64,000 nucleotides of DNA from Granulicella cerasi (GTDB lineage Bacteria > Acidobacteriota > Terriglobia > Terriglobales > Acidobacteriaceae): the NCBI RefSeq assembly GCF_025685575.1, contig NZ_JAGSYD010000002.1:62001-126000 (forward strand), written 5' to 3'. The position numbers were made by a program, and so were the translations under genes. Every line of letters starts with the position of its first letter. The first letter of the stretch is position 1. The notes beneath the pieces are model-generated. The model had not been told where the DNA came from, made no database searches, and saw only the letters and a list, made by a program, of their open reading frames with translations. Below are positions 1 through 7,679 of this stretch, in pieces.

Positions 1-977
1 GCTTCCGAGGTCGATTTCGCCCACGGCAGCACGGCCAGCCATTCCACGTAGTTACGCGTGAGCGAGTAGTCGGCGGCCGCAGGGTTCATGCGGCTCAGGC
101 GGCCGAGCTCCTTCAACGCGTCCTTCTTCGTCTCCTCGGGCATGCCCGCGTTTTCGATCTTTTCCTTCAGCTCGGCGATGTCCTTCTGCGTGTCGTCCTG
201 ATCGCCGAGTTCCTTCTGGATCGCCTTCATCTGCTCGCGCAGATAAAAGTCCCGCTGCGACTGCTGCACGGAGTCCTGCACTTCGCTCTGAATCTTATTG
301 CGAAGCTGCTGGACTTCAATCTCCTTCGCCAGATGAGCGTTCAGCTTCTCCAACCGCGCCTTCACCTCAGCGGTCTCGAGCAGCTCCTGCTTCTCCGCCG
401 TGGTGATGAACGGCAGGCTCGAGACGATGAAGTCAGCCAGACGGCTCGGCTCTTCGATGTTGATCGCGATCGTCTGAAGATCATCCGACAGCGTCGAAGA
501 CGACCCGACAACTTCCTGAAACTGCGCCAGCACATTACGCTGCAGCGCTTCCAGCTCCGGCGACTCCTGTGCCTCAAGCTCGCCCACCGCTTCGTATTCC
601 GCCATCATGAACGGCGTCGATTGCGTGTAGGGGCCGATTTTGACACGCTCCGTGCCTTCCGTGAAGACGAAAAGGCTCTGGTTCGGCATCTTCACGACCT
701 TGTGCACGGTCGCGCGGGTGCCTACCTCATACAGATCGCCGTTGGTCGGGATGTCCTGGCGCGCATCCTTCTGCGCGACGACCAGGATCGTCTTGTCCTC
801 ACCCAATGACTGGATGAGCTGAATGGAGCTCTCGCGACCCACCGTCAAAGGCAGCACTGCGTGGGGGAAAAGCACCGTATCTCGCACAGGAAGAACGGGA
901 TACGACTTCCCATGGGATCCCTCGTTAGCAGCCTTCTCGGCCTGAGGACGAATGATGCTTACAAATTCACCTGCCAT
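1..977 (-). CDS. lon: Lon protease, ATP-dependent (N-terminal part, runs off the window)
   Basis: About 325 codons of the N-terminal part are visible; the 3' end lies before base 1, so the AAA+ and Ser-Lys protease domains are not in view. The reading frame opens MAGEFVSIIRPQAEKAA, then PVLPVRDTVLFPHAVLPLTV, the start of the LON substrate-binding domain. LPFITTAEKQELLETAEVKARL and the helical segment with DFYLREQMKAIQKELGD are standard Lon N-domain landmarks. The ATG at 977-975 follows a good ribosome site (AGGAG, about 10 nt upstream). Lon degrades misfolded and regulatory proteins in the cytoplasm. I looked for a CIRCE (HrcA) operator upstream and found none. The family call is firm; function downstream of the visible part is assumed. 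Confidence 0.95.
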   Translation of the reverse strand, partial: MAGEFVSIIRPQAEKAANEGSHGKSYPVLPVRDTVLFPHAVLPLTVGRESSIQLIQSLGEDKTILVVAQKDARQDIPTNGDLYEVGTRATVHKVVKMPNQSLFVFTEGTERVKIGPYTQSTPFMMAEYEAVGELEAQESPELEALQRNVLAQFQEVVGSSSTLSDDLQTIAINIEEPSRLADFIVSSLPFITTAEKQELLETAEVKARLEKLNAHLAKEIEVQQLRNKIQSEVQDSVQQSQRDFYLREQMKAIQKELGDQDDTQKDIAELKEKIENAGMPEETKKDALKELGRLSRMNPAAADYSLTRNYVEWLAVLPWAKSTSE

Positions 978-1353
978 AATTGTGAGTGCTCCTCTATCAA
1001 CTTTCCTGCATAGGATGCCTGAAGCCATCCGAAAGACGCAAGAAAAACCATCCGGCTTGACCAGCCCGGCAAGCGGGCTTCTCTCTTATGACGTCATCGG
1101 CAGCCGCGCAGGCATCCTGAGCAACAAAATCTGTTGCTGAATACGTGCGTGAATGCCGCCCAGTTCAGCGGTTTTCTCAGTTCCTGAAACTATCGTCTGC
1201 GTCAGGTCAGGACAGCCGCAGGAAAAACGTTTCAGCAAGTTCGCCGCGCCACCCCAAAAGGGTGATTTCCGATCCCACTTTCTTGTTGTGAAATTAGGTA
1301 CATACCAGTGGTTCAGATGGCATCGAACTGAAAAGCAGAGGACTATTTATCAG
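978..1353. other. 376-bp divergent intergenic region between lon and the 1354 gene
   Basis: No convincing gene is present. A 62-codon open frame at 952-1140 overlaps the lon start and has no ribosome site, so I do not call it. A small hairpin (AGCCCG / CGGGCT, 1063-1079, loop of 5) followed by a pyrimidine-rich tract lies in the middle and could be a weak terminator or a 5'-UTR structure. The region should hold the promoters of lon (minus) and of the plus-strand gene. No clear -35/-10 pair stands out. Confidence 0.5.
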
Positions 1354-2172
1354 ATGGCCGAAACAATCGCATTCCGACCGACAGGTGTGAGCGAAGTAAC
1401 GCAGGCTATTGCTATGGCCGAAGCCACCGCGCGCAAGGCGCGTCTGGCTGCGGCGCGCGCTGCCGAAGCGCGTAGCAAAGCGGAAGAAGCGGCCCGCCGC
1501 GTCGCCGCGATGCGCGAAAAGTCCTCGGGCGCCGTTCCGGTGGCCAAACCGCTGGCCGAAGCTCTCGGCTCGGGCCCGGTGGCGAAGGCCATCGCGCAAG
1601 GCCCCATCCTCCCCGCTGGCCTCGCTGCCGATGCAGCCGACGCCCCACGTGAGGTGCTGCCAACCCTTCCCATCCGCAAGAACCGCATCGCGGACATCAA
1701 GCGCAACTCCGTCGGCAAGCGCGCCGAAGAGTTTGCCGGTATGCCCTCGGGCGTCATCCGCGTCGCCTCGAACCTTCGTTCGCAGCGCACCGAACGCGAC
1801 CGCCAGCGCACCGAAATACGTCGCACGGTGCCGGCACGCGAGATGGGTGCGATGCTCGATCCTGTCGCACACGAAGCTGGCCTGCACGTGCCAGCGAAGC
1901 GCGTAAAGCGCCCGCTGATGACGCCGCGCCTCGCCTTCCTGATCGCTCTGCTCGTGGTCTTCACGCTTTACGCGACCGGCAACATCCCGCAACTCGATCT
2001 CTGGATGAACGGCATCATCGACGCCACGCAGGCGCACAACGACACGGTCGTCTCGATGATCTACGGCCACTGGTCGTCGATCCTCTACGGCATCTGCGTT
2101 GTCCTTGCAGCGATGATCGGCTTCGGGCTTTTCCAGAACCACCGTAAGCAGCAACTCACGTCGATTGCGTAA
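1354..2172 (+). CDS. Unrecognised protein with Ala/Arg/Glu-rich coiled coil and C-terminal membrane segments
   Basis: 272 residues from the ATG at 1354, which is preceded by GAGGA about 9 nt upstream. The frame is open further upstream (to 1153), but that part has no coding look. Residues about 20-60 are Ala/Arg/Lys/Glu-rich and predicted helical/coiled coil. A basic middle segment (about 110-185) follows. The C-terminal 90 residues contain two hydrophobic spans (LAFLIALLVVFTLYATGNI and ILYGICVVLAAMIGFGLF) ending in a short basic tail, so it is probably an inner-membrane protein with a long cytoplasmic N-terminus. It is monocistronic, with a terminator at 2193-2221. I do not recognise the family; no function is assigned. 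Confidence 0.75.
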   Translation: MAETIAFRPTGVSEVTQAIAMAEATARKARLAAARAAEARSKAEEAARRVAAMREKSSGAVPVAKPLAEALGSGPVAKAIAQGPILPAGLAADAADAPREVLPTLPIRKNRIADIKRNSVGKRAEEFAGMPSGVIRVASNLRSQRTERDRQRTEIRRTVPAREMGAMLDPVAHEAGLHVPAKRVKRPLMTPRLAFLIALLVVFTLYATGNIPQLDLWMNGIIDATQAHNDTVVSMIYGHWSSILYGICVVLAAMIGFGLFQNHRKQQLTSIA

Positions 2173-2192
2173 GTAGCCTCCCACAGAAAACG

Positions 2193-2221
2193 AAAAGGCG
2201 CGCTCAATGAGCGCGCCTTTT
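2193..2221. terminator. Bidirectional hairpin terminator
   Basis: A near-perfect inverted repeat, AAAAGGCGCGCTCA paired with TGAGCGCGCCTTTT, has A-run and T-run flanks. It lies between the convergent 1354 gene and the SDR gene and can serve both. Confidence 0.85.
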
Positions 2222-2240
2222 CCCTTTGCCATGAGCGAAT

Positions 2241-3017
2241 TTACTGGTTGACGCCGCTCGCCAGGAAGCCGCCGTCGATGACAAGGATCTCGCCAGTCAC
2301 GAACGAAGCCGCGTCGGACGCGAGATACACGGCACCGCCAACGGTCTCTTCCGTCTTGCCGAAGCGATTCATCGGCGTGCGCAGGCGAAGTTCCTTGCCG
2401 CGCTCGCTCTTGTCGAGGAGTTCCGCGTTGAGCGCCGTGCGGAAGACGCCCGGAGCGATCGCATTCACGGTCACGCCCTGCGACGACCACTCCACGGCCA
2501 GCGACTTTGTCAATGCGCCCACGGCAGCCTTCGATGCAGCGTAAGCGGTCACTTCCTTCAGCGAAACGAAGGTATTCAGCGAAGCGATGTTCACGATGCG
2601 GCCGTAACCGCGTTCGAGCATGTGCTTGCCGAAGATCTGGCAGGCGCGCAGCGTGCCGGTCACGTTCGTGTCCATGATGTCGTCCCAGAGATCTTCGGGG
2701 AAGTCGACCGTCGGCGCACGCTTGATCTTGCCCGCCGAGTTGATCAGGATATCGACCTTGCCAAAAAACTTGATGGTCTCATCGGCCAGCGTCTGCAGGC
2801 TTGCGCGGTCGCTCACGTCCGAGGTCAGGCGCAGCGTGCGACGACCGAGCGCTTCGATCTCCTTCGCGGCTTCGTCCACCTGCTCCATGCGGCGCGAGCT
2901 TGCGACTACATCGGCGCCGGCTTCCGCCAATCCCTTGGCGATTGCGAGCCCGATGCCCGACGTTCCGCCCACCACCACCGCGACCTTACCGGTCAAATCA
3001 AATCCACTGAATGCCAT
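2241..3017 (-). CDS. SDR-family oxidoreductase, probable gluconate/ketogluconate dehydrogenase
   Basis: 258 residues. Classical short-chain dehydrogenase: GGTSGIG cofactor loop, NSAGKI (NAG motif), IASL serine, and YAASK catalytic Tyr-Lys, ending in VIDGGFLASG. The ATG at 3017 follows AAGGGGATT; a GTG one codon upstream (3020) is the alternative start. It is the last gene of the minus-strand run uxaC-gntK-SDR, with 20 bp between the gntK stop and this start. In that context it most likely interconverts ketogluconate (or deoxy-ketogluconate) and gluconate to feed GntK, as IdnO or KduD do. The SDR fold is certain; the substrate is inferred from the neighbours only. Confidence 0.85.
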   Translation of the reverse strand: MAFSGFDLTGKVAVVVGGTSGIGLAIAKGLAEAGADVVASSRRMEQVDEAAKEIEALGRRTLRLTSDVSDRASLQTLADETIKFFGKVDILINSAGKIKRAPTVDFPEDLWDDIMDTNVTGTLRACQIFGKHMLERGYGRIVNIASLNTFVSLKEVTAYAASKAAVGALTKSLAVEWSSQGVTVNAIAPGVFRTALNAELLDKSERGKELRLRTPMNRFGKTEETVGGAVYLASDAASFVTGEILVIDGGFLASGVNQ

Positions 3018-3037
3018 CACAATCCCCTTTTCAAAAC

Positions 3038-3529
3038 TTATCGCTGCAACCCAGCGAGAATCTCATTCACTACTTCATCCGGCGCTTTGTCGTTCTCGAC
3101 ACGCAACGCATCTGTCGGCTTCTCCAGCGTTGCGAGCTGGCTGTCGAGCAGTTTCGGGTTCATGTACTCATGGTTGCGCTGCTGTAGACGCTCTTCGAGC
3201 GTGGCACGCGGCAGGTCAAGCAGGACGAAGCTCAAAGCATCGGCAGGCAGGTTTTGCGCGAGCGTCACGCGGTACTTTTCCTTCAGCGCCGAACACGCGA
3301 GCACACCGCCTTTCCCAGCGTCGTACCAGCCGCGCATCAGCCGGTTCAGCTCCTCCAGCCAGGGCTGGCGATCGTCATCATTCAACGGATTGCCAGCGGC
3401 CATTTTCTGCTTGTTCGCCAGCGGATGATAATCATCCGCATCGGCAAACACGACGCCCTCTCGCGCGGCCAGACGCGTTCCAATCGTCGTCTTCCCCGCG
3501 CCGCTCACGCCCATCAGCACCACAATCAT
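3038..3529 (-). CDS. gntK: Gluconokinase
   Basis: 163 residues, normal length for thermoresistant-type gluconokinase. It has a P-loop at the N-terminus (MGVSGAGKTT), the DADDYHP substrate motif, and ACSALKEKYR, all typical of GntK. It phosphorylates D-gluconate to 6-phosphogluconate in the cytoplasm for the pentose-phosphate or Entner-Doudoroff route. I place the start at the ATG at 3529, because AGGAG sits 7 nt upstream of it. A TTG six bases earlier would abut the ribosome site and is unlikely. It lies 10 bp after the uxaC stop, so the two are probably cotranscribed. Confidence 0.93.
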   Translation of the reverse strand: MIVVLMGVSGAGKTTIGTRLAAREGVVFADADDYHPLANKQKMAAGNPLNDDDRQPWLEELNRLMRGWYDAGKGGVLACSALKEKYRVTLAQNLPADALSFVLLDLPRATLEERLQQRNHEYMNPKLLDSQLATLEKPTDALRVENDKAPDEVVNEILAGLQR

Positions 3530-3539
3530 CGACAAGCTC

Positions 3540-4937
3540 CTAGAGGCGATACGCTTTGCGCACGAGGTTTACGGTGAGGTCCTGCGCGAGCGCAAAGGCT
3601 TCGTCTTCATCCAGGCGATGCTCCGCGACGAGGCGCGCAAGGAACGCCGAGTCCACGCGGCGGGCGACATCATGGCGCGCCGGAATCGACAGGAACGCAC
3701 GCGTGTCATCGTTGAAGCCGACGGTGTTGTAGAAGCCTGCTGTCTCGGTCGCCTGCTCGCGGAAGCGCGTCATGCCCTCCGGTGAATCATGGAACCACCA
3801 TGACGGCCCAAGGCGCAGGCAAGGATAATGCCCCGCCAACGGCGCAAGCTCGCGCGAGTAGGTCGACTCATCCAGAGTGAACAGGATGAAGGTGAAGTTC
3901 GCTTCGTTGCCGTACTTCGAAAGCAGCGGTCGCAGCGCGCGCACATACTCGGTAGGCGTCGGAATATCTGCGCCCTTATCGCGACCGAACTTCTCGTAGA
4001 GTTTGGTGTTGTGGTTGCGGAACGAACCCGGATGAAGTTGCATCGTGAGGCCGTCGTCCACGCTCATGCCCGCGAGTTCGGTCAACATCTGCGCCTGGAA
4101 GAGCTCGGCGTCGCCTGCCTTCAGCTTGCCGGTGTAAATGCGCTCATACAGCGCGGTCGCCTCAGAGAGCGAAAGGTCGGCCGTCAGCGCGCTGGCGTGA
4201 CCGTGATCAGTGGCCGTAGCACCGTTCTGCTTGAAGAACGCGCGGCGCTTCCGCAGCGCATCGAGATAGCCCTTCCAGCTCGACACATCTTCGCCGGAAA
4301 CCTCGCCGAGCTTCTGCAGGTTCTCGCGGAAGCCCGCAAACTCGACATCGATCACAGCATCCGGGCGGAAGGTCGGCAGAACGCGCCCTTTCCATCCGCT
4401 GGCCTTGATCTTCTGATGGTGCTCGAGAGTATCCACAGCCGCGTCGGTGGTGGCGAGCACCTCGAGCTTGAAGCGGTCAAACAGCGCACGCGGCAAGAAA
4501 TCCGGCGTCTGCAGAGCGCGGTCGATCAGTTCGTAGCAGGCGTCAGCGTTGGCTTCGCTCAGACGCTCGTTGATACCGAATAGCTCCTGAAACGCGTAGT
4601 CGAGCCACAGGCGCGTCGGCGTTCCGCGGAAGAGATAGTAGTGCTTGGCGAAGATGCGCCAGACCTCGCGCGGATCCGCCTGCTGCTTGCCATCCGTCTG
4701 CGGGATGCCGAGCGATTCCAGCGAAACACCCTGCGAATACAGCATTCGGAAGATGTAGTGGTCCGGCTGAATGAAGAGCGCCGTTGGGTTCGGGAACGGC
4801 TGATTGTCGGCGAACCACTGTGGATCGGTATGCCCGTGCGGACTGATAATCGGCAGGTCACGCACGCTGTCGTACAGCTTTGCAGCAATGGAGCGGGTAG
4901 CAGGGTCGGCGGGAAACAGCCTGTTCTTGTCCAGCAT
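3540..4937 (-). CDS. uxaC: Glucuronate/galacturonate isomerase (uronate isomerase)
   Basis: 465 residues, the usual UxaC length. It opens MLDKNRLFPADPATRSIA and carries the metal-binding SPHGHTDP motif near residue 37, plus later family landmarks such as MQLHPGSFRNHN and GPSWWFHDSPEGM. UxaC interconverts D-glucuronate/D-fructuronate and D-galacturonate/D-tagaturonate, the first step of hexuronate catabolism. The ATG at 4937 has AGGAGAG 8 nt upstream; the open frame extends to 5012 but without a ribosome site. First gene of the operon with gntK and an SDR dehydrogenase. The usual partners (UxuA/UxaA dehydratases) are not in the window. Confidence 0.95.
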   Translation of the reverse strand: MLDKNRLFPADPATRSIAAKLYDSVRDLPIISPHGHTDPQWFADNQPFPNPTALFIQPDHYIFRMLYSQGVSLESLGIPQTDGKQQADPREVWRIFAKHYYLFRGTPTRLWLDYAFQELFGINERLSEANADACYELIDRALQTPDFLPRALFDRFKLEVLATTDAAVDTLEHHQKIKASGWKGRVLPTFRPDAVIDVEFAGFRENLQKLGEVSGEDVSSWKGYLDALRKRRAFFKQNGATATDHGHASALTADLSLSEATALYERIYTGKLKAGDAELFQAQMLTELAGMSVDDGLTMQLHPGSFRNHNTKLYEKFGRDKGADIPTPTEYVRALRPLLSKYGNEANFTFILFTLDESTYSRELAPLAGHYPCLRLGPSWWFHDSPEGMTRFREQATETAGFYNTVGFNDDTRAFLSIPARHDVARRVDSAFLARLVAEHRLDEDEAFALAQDLTVNLVRKAYRL

Positions 4938-5072
4938 CGTAAATCTCTCCTGAAGCGCCGCGGGCCCGGCTCGCATGGCGTCGTCCCGTGCAGCGTAACA
5001 GATTCCACCCACACCTGTCTTACAGCATTCGCGGTTTGGCAGAGCTGCCGCGAGTTTGTTCTACTGATCCTT

Positions 5073-5804
5073 GTGAGCACGTCTACTGTTGAACTTCCGC
5101 TGCGCCTCTCTACCGCCGACTTCCACCGCCGCGTTCTGGCGCTCGACCCCAAAGTTGCTGTCTTTGACTGCGATGGAACGCTCTGGTCCGGCGATGCCGG
5201 CTCGACCTTCATGCGCTGGACCATGCAGACCGGCCTGATCTCTCGCGAGCGCATCGACTGGCTGAACGAGCGGTACGAGCTCTACCGGCAGGGCCAGGTG
5301 AATGAGCTGCAGATCTGCGGCGAGATGGTGCAGGTCTACGAGGGCCTCACGGTTCATACGCTGCGCAACGCTGCGGCGGCATTCTTCTCGGAGTACGTCG
5401 AGCGCAACATCTTTGCCGAGATGCGCGAACTGATCGAACAGCTTCAGGACCGTGGCACCGATATCTGGTGCGTCTCCTCGACGAATGACTGGGTCATCGA
5501 AGAAGGCGTGAAGCGCTTCAACATTCCCGCGAACCGCGTGCTCGCAGCGTGCGTCGCTGCGCAGGATGGAGTCGCCACGAATAAGCTGCTAGACGTGCCG
5601 ACCGACGAAGGCAAGGTCGCGTCCCTGAAGCGGGTCGGCATCGTTTCGCCGGACGCGGTCTTTGGCAACTCAGTGCATGATGCAGCGATGCTCGCGATCT
5701 CGCGCGAGGCGTTCCCCGTGAACCCTTCGCCTGCCTTGATCGAGCGTAGCGCCAAAGAAGCGTGGCGGATTTACTACCCAGCTACCGTCGCGCCCGCACA
5801 ATAA
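5073..5804 (+). CDS. HAD-superfamily phosphatase, SerB-like (HAD-IB)
   Basis: 243 residues from the GTG at 5073; the frame is open far upstream, but only antisense to uxaC. HAD motif I is FDCDGTLW (nucleophile D32, acid D34), motif II is CVSSTND, and motif IV is FGNSVHDAAM. The insertion after motif I is helical, as in the phosphoserine-phosphatase-like C1 cap group. It probably hydrolyses a small phosphate ester such as phosphoserine or a related compound; the substrate is not readable. The ribosome site is weak, so the start is less sure than the family. It is followed 28 bp later by the Nudix gene on the same strand. Confidence 0.85.
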   Translation: MSTSTVELPLRLSTADFHRRVLALDPKVAVFDCDGTLWSGDAGSTFMRWTMQTGLISRERIDWLNERYELYRQGQVNELQICGEMVQVYEGLTVHTLRNAAAAFFSEYVERNIFAEMRELIEQLQDRGTDIWCVSSTNDWVIEEGVKRFNIPANRVLAACVAAQDGVATNKLLDVPTDEGKVASLKRVGIVSPDAVFGNSVHDAAMLAISREAFPVNPSPALIERSAKEAWRIYYPATVAPAQ

Positions 5805-5832
5805 CCGCTGCAAACGTTACACTAAGGCTCAG

Positions 5833-6297
5833 GTGAAACGACCGATTCGCAAATTGAACGGCCGACGGCCTTCTGCGCTCCAGGCAAAGCCCGTTCGCCA
5901 CGTCGTAGCAGCGCTGATTTTGCGCGGTGAAGGCAGCGCGCGCGAGGTATTCATCTGCCAGCGTCGCGCCGACCAGCCCATGGGCCACAAGTGGGAGTTT
6001 CCCGGCGGAAAGATCGAGCCGGGCGAGACCGCCGAAATCGCTCTTGCGCGCGAGTTGAACGAAGAGCTCGGCATCGACGCCGTGATCGGCGAAAAGCTCA
6101 CCACCGTGCGGCACAACTATCGCAATGGCGCGTCGATCGAGATCCAGTTCTTTACGGTTACAGAGTTCCGTGGCGAGCTGGAGAACCGCATCTTCCAGAA
6201 CATGCTCTGGAGTCCCTTCAGCAAGCTGCCTGAATACGACTTCCTCACCGCCGATCTCGAACTCATTCGCGATCTGGCGGACGGCAAGCTGCTCTAG
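5833..6297 (+). CDS. Nudix hydrolase, MutT/CTP-pyrophosphohydrolase type
   Basis: 154 residues from a GTG at 5833 with AAGG upstream. The complete Nudix box is present (G-KIEPG-E-TAEIALA-RE-LNEELGI), preceded by QPMGHKWEFPGGK, which is typical of the MutT/NudG branch that clears oxidised or modified nucleoside triphosphates. It uses Mg2+ and releases pyrophosphate. The basic N-terminal 20 residues are slightly longer than in Escherichia coli MutT. Its TAG stop overlaps the TAG stop of the convergent NRAMP gene within a shared CTAG. Confidence 0.9.
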   Translation: MKRPIRKLNGRRPSALQAKPVRHVVAALILRGEGSAREVFICQRRADQPMGHKWEFPGGKIEPGETAEIALARELNEELGIDAVIGEKLTTVRHNYRNGASIEIQFFTVTEFRGELENRIFQNMLWSPFSKLPEYDFLTADLELIRDLADGKLL

Positions 6298-7556
6298 CCG
6301 CCGGTTCCGAAGAGCTGCATTCCCAGCATCGCGACGGTCAGGCTGATCACCAACACGGTCAGCGACCACGCAATCACGTTGTACCAACGTGGATTGCGCT
6401 TCTCGCCCATCAGCGAACGCTTGTTGACCAACACCAGCATGAAGACCAGCACGAACGGCAGCAGCACACCGTTGAGCACCTGCGACAGCACAGCGATCTT
6501 CACCAGCGGAATGCCCGGGATGAGGATCAACGCGCCGCCGACGATCAGCAGAGCCGTGTAGAGCCAGTAGAACGCTGGAGCCTCGCGGAACTTCTTGCTC
6601 AAGCCTGACTCAAAACCCATCGCCTCACACACCGTGTACGCGGTGGAGAGCGGCAGGATCGACGCCGCGAAGATCGACGCATTCAACAGGCCGAACGCGA
6701 AGAGCGCGAACGCATACTGCCCACCCAGCGGACGCAGTGCCTGCGCCGCATCCGCTGCGTCAGCGATGTCATGGTGCCCTGCTGCAAAGAGCGTTGCCGC
6801 GCACGCGATGACGATGAACGCCGCGACGACCACGGAGAAGATGGAGCCAACGACCGCATCGATCTGCGCAAAACGCAGCTTCGACTTGCCGGTTCCCTTG
6901 TCCACCACCGACGCCTGCAGGTAAAACTGCTGCCACGGTGCGATTGTCGCGCCGATCATGCCGACGGAGAGGTACATGTACGAGCTGCCCTTGAGGTCGT
7001 GCAGACGCGGCAGGCGCAACGTCTCCTTCATCGCGAAGCTCCAGTTCGGGTGCGCCAGAGCCGCCGTGATGATGTACGCGATGTAAAGGAACGACAGGCC
7101 GACGAAGATCTTCTCGAGCGTCTTGTAATCCCAGAAGACCACCAGCGCCCACACCAACAGACCGACCGCCGGTACAGAGATGTACTTGCTGACATGGAAG
7201 AGCTCGCCGCTCGAAGCCACGCCCGCGAACTCGCTCATGACATCGCCGAGGTTGCAGATCACGAGGCCGCACATCAGCGTGGCCGTCATGCGCAGACCGA
7301 ACTGCTCGCGGATCAACTCGCTGAGGCCCTTACCTGTGGTGACGCCCATGCGCGCGGCGATTTCCTGCGCAAAGGTCAACAGAATCGCCATCGGGATCAT
7401 CGTCCACAGCAGGCCGTAGCCGAACTTCGCACCCGCCTGCGCGTAGGTGTAGATGCCACCCGCGTCGTTATCTACGTTGGCCGTGATGAAGCCGGGTCCA
7501 AGCACCGCCAGCACAAGAAGAATGGACATGCGCCAGCGACGCAGACGGTCCATCAT
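6294..7556 (-). CDS. NRAMP-superfamily metal transporter with atypical metal-site motifs (candidate Mg2+ transporter)
   Basis: 420 residues and about 11 hydrophobic helices; clearly NRAMP (LeuT-fold). The helix-1 signature, DPGN in Mn/Fe transporters, reads DNDAGG here (residues 29-34). The helix-6 MPH signature reads APWQ (GATIAPWQQFY, residues about 202-212), so the metal-coordinating methionine is absent. Loss of that methionine is a trait of NRAMP-related Mg2+ transporters and argues against a plain MntH. The start is chosen at the ATG at 7556, which overlaps (ATGA) the stop of a 21-codon leader ORF having its own ribosome site; a GTG at 7586 is the alternative. It follows a glycosyltransferase gene and a soluble MgtE_N/CBS protein on the same strand. 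Fold certain, ion inferred. Confidence 0.88.
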   Translation of the reverse strand: MMDRLRRWRMSILLVLAVLGPGFITANVDNDAGGIYTYAQAGAKFGYGLLWTMIPMAILLTFAQEIAARMGVTTGKGLSELIREQFGLRMTATLMCGLVICNLGDVMSEFAGVASSGELFHVSKYISVPAVGLLVWALVVFWDYKTLEKIFVGLSFLYIAYIITAALAHPNWSFAMKETLRLPRLHDLKGSSYMYLSVGMIGATIAPWQQFYLQASVVDKGTGKSKLRFAQIDAVVGSIFSVVVAAFIVIACAATLFAAGHHDIADAADAAQALRPLGGQYAFALFAFGLLNASIFAASILPLSTAYTVCEAMGFESGLSKKFREAPAFYWLYTALLIVGGALILIPGIPLVKIAVLSQVLNGVLLPFVLVFMLVLVNKRSLMGEKRNPRWYNVIAWSLTVLVISLTVAMLGMQLFGTGG

Positions 7557-7618
7557 CCGCGCACCGCCACGACTGCGAATGACCACGGGAGGGCATCCAT
7601 CCAGATTCTGATGTTCAT
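7553..7618 (-). CDS. Possible 21-codon leader ORF, translationally coupled to the NRAMP gene
   Basis: The ATG at 7618 follows an excellent AGGAG ribosome site 6 nt upstream. The frame encodes MNIRIWMDALPWSFAVVAVRG and stops at TGA, which overlaps the first ATG of the transporter as ATGA. It is too short to score as a gene by itself. The ribosome site here, and its absence in front of the transporter start, suggest either translational coupling or a regulatory leader peptide. An alternative is that the transporter simply uses the GTG at 7586 with no leader. Confidence 0.45.
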   Translation of the reverse strand: MNIRIWMDALPWSFAVVAVRG

Positions 7619-7679
7619 TGCTCGCTCCTTCTATGGTCTTGTGTGGGTGGCCTTTACGAGGCTGTCCCTAGAGTAAACG

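Noticed and set aside
978-1100. CIRCE-like heat-shock operator before lon
   Set aside because: Only one half resembling GAGTGCT is seen, and it lies at the lon ribosome site; there is no paired half with the 9-bp spacer.
1294-2490. 398-codon minus-strand open frame
   Set aside because: It crosses a strong terminator (2193-2221) and overlaps the SDR gene and the 1354 gene; it is a shadow.
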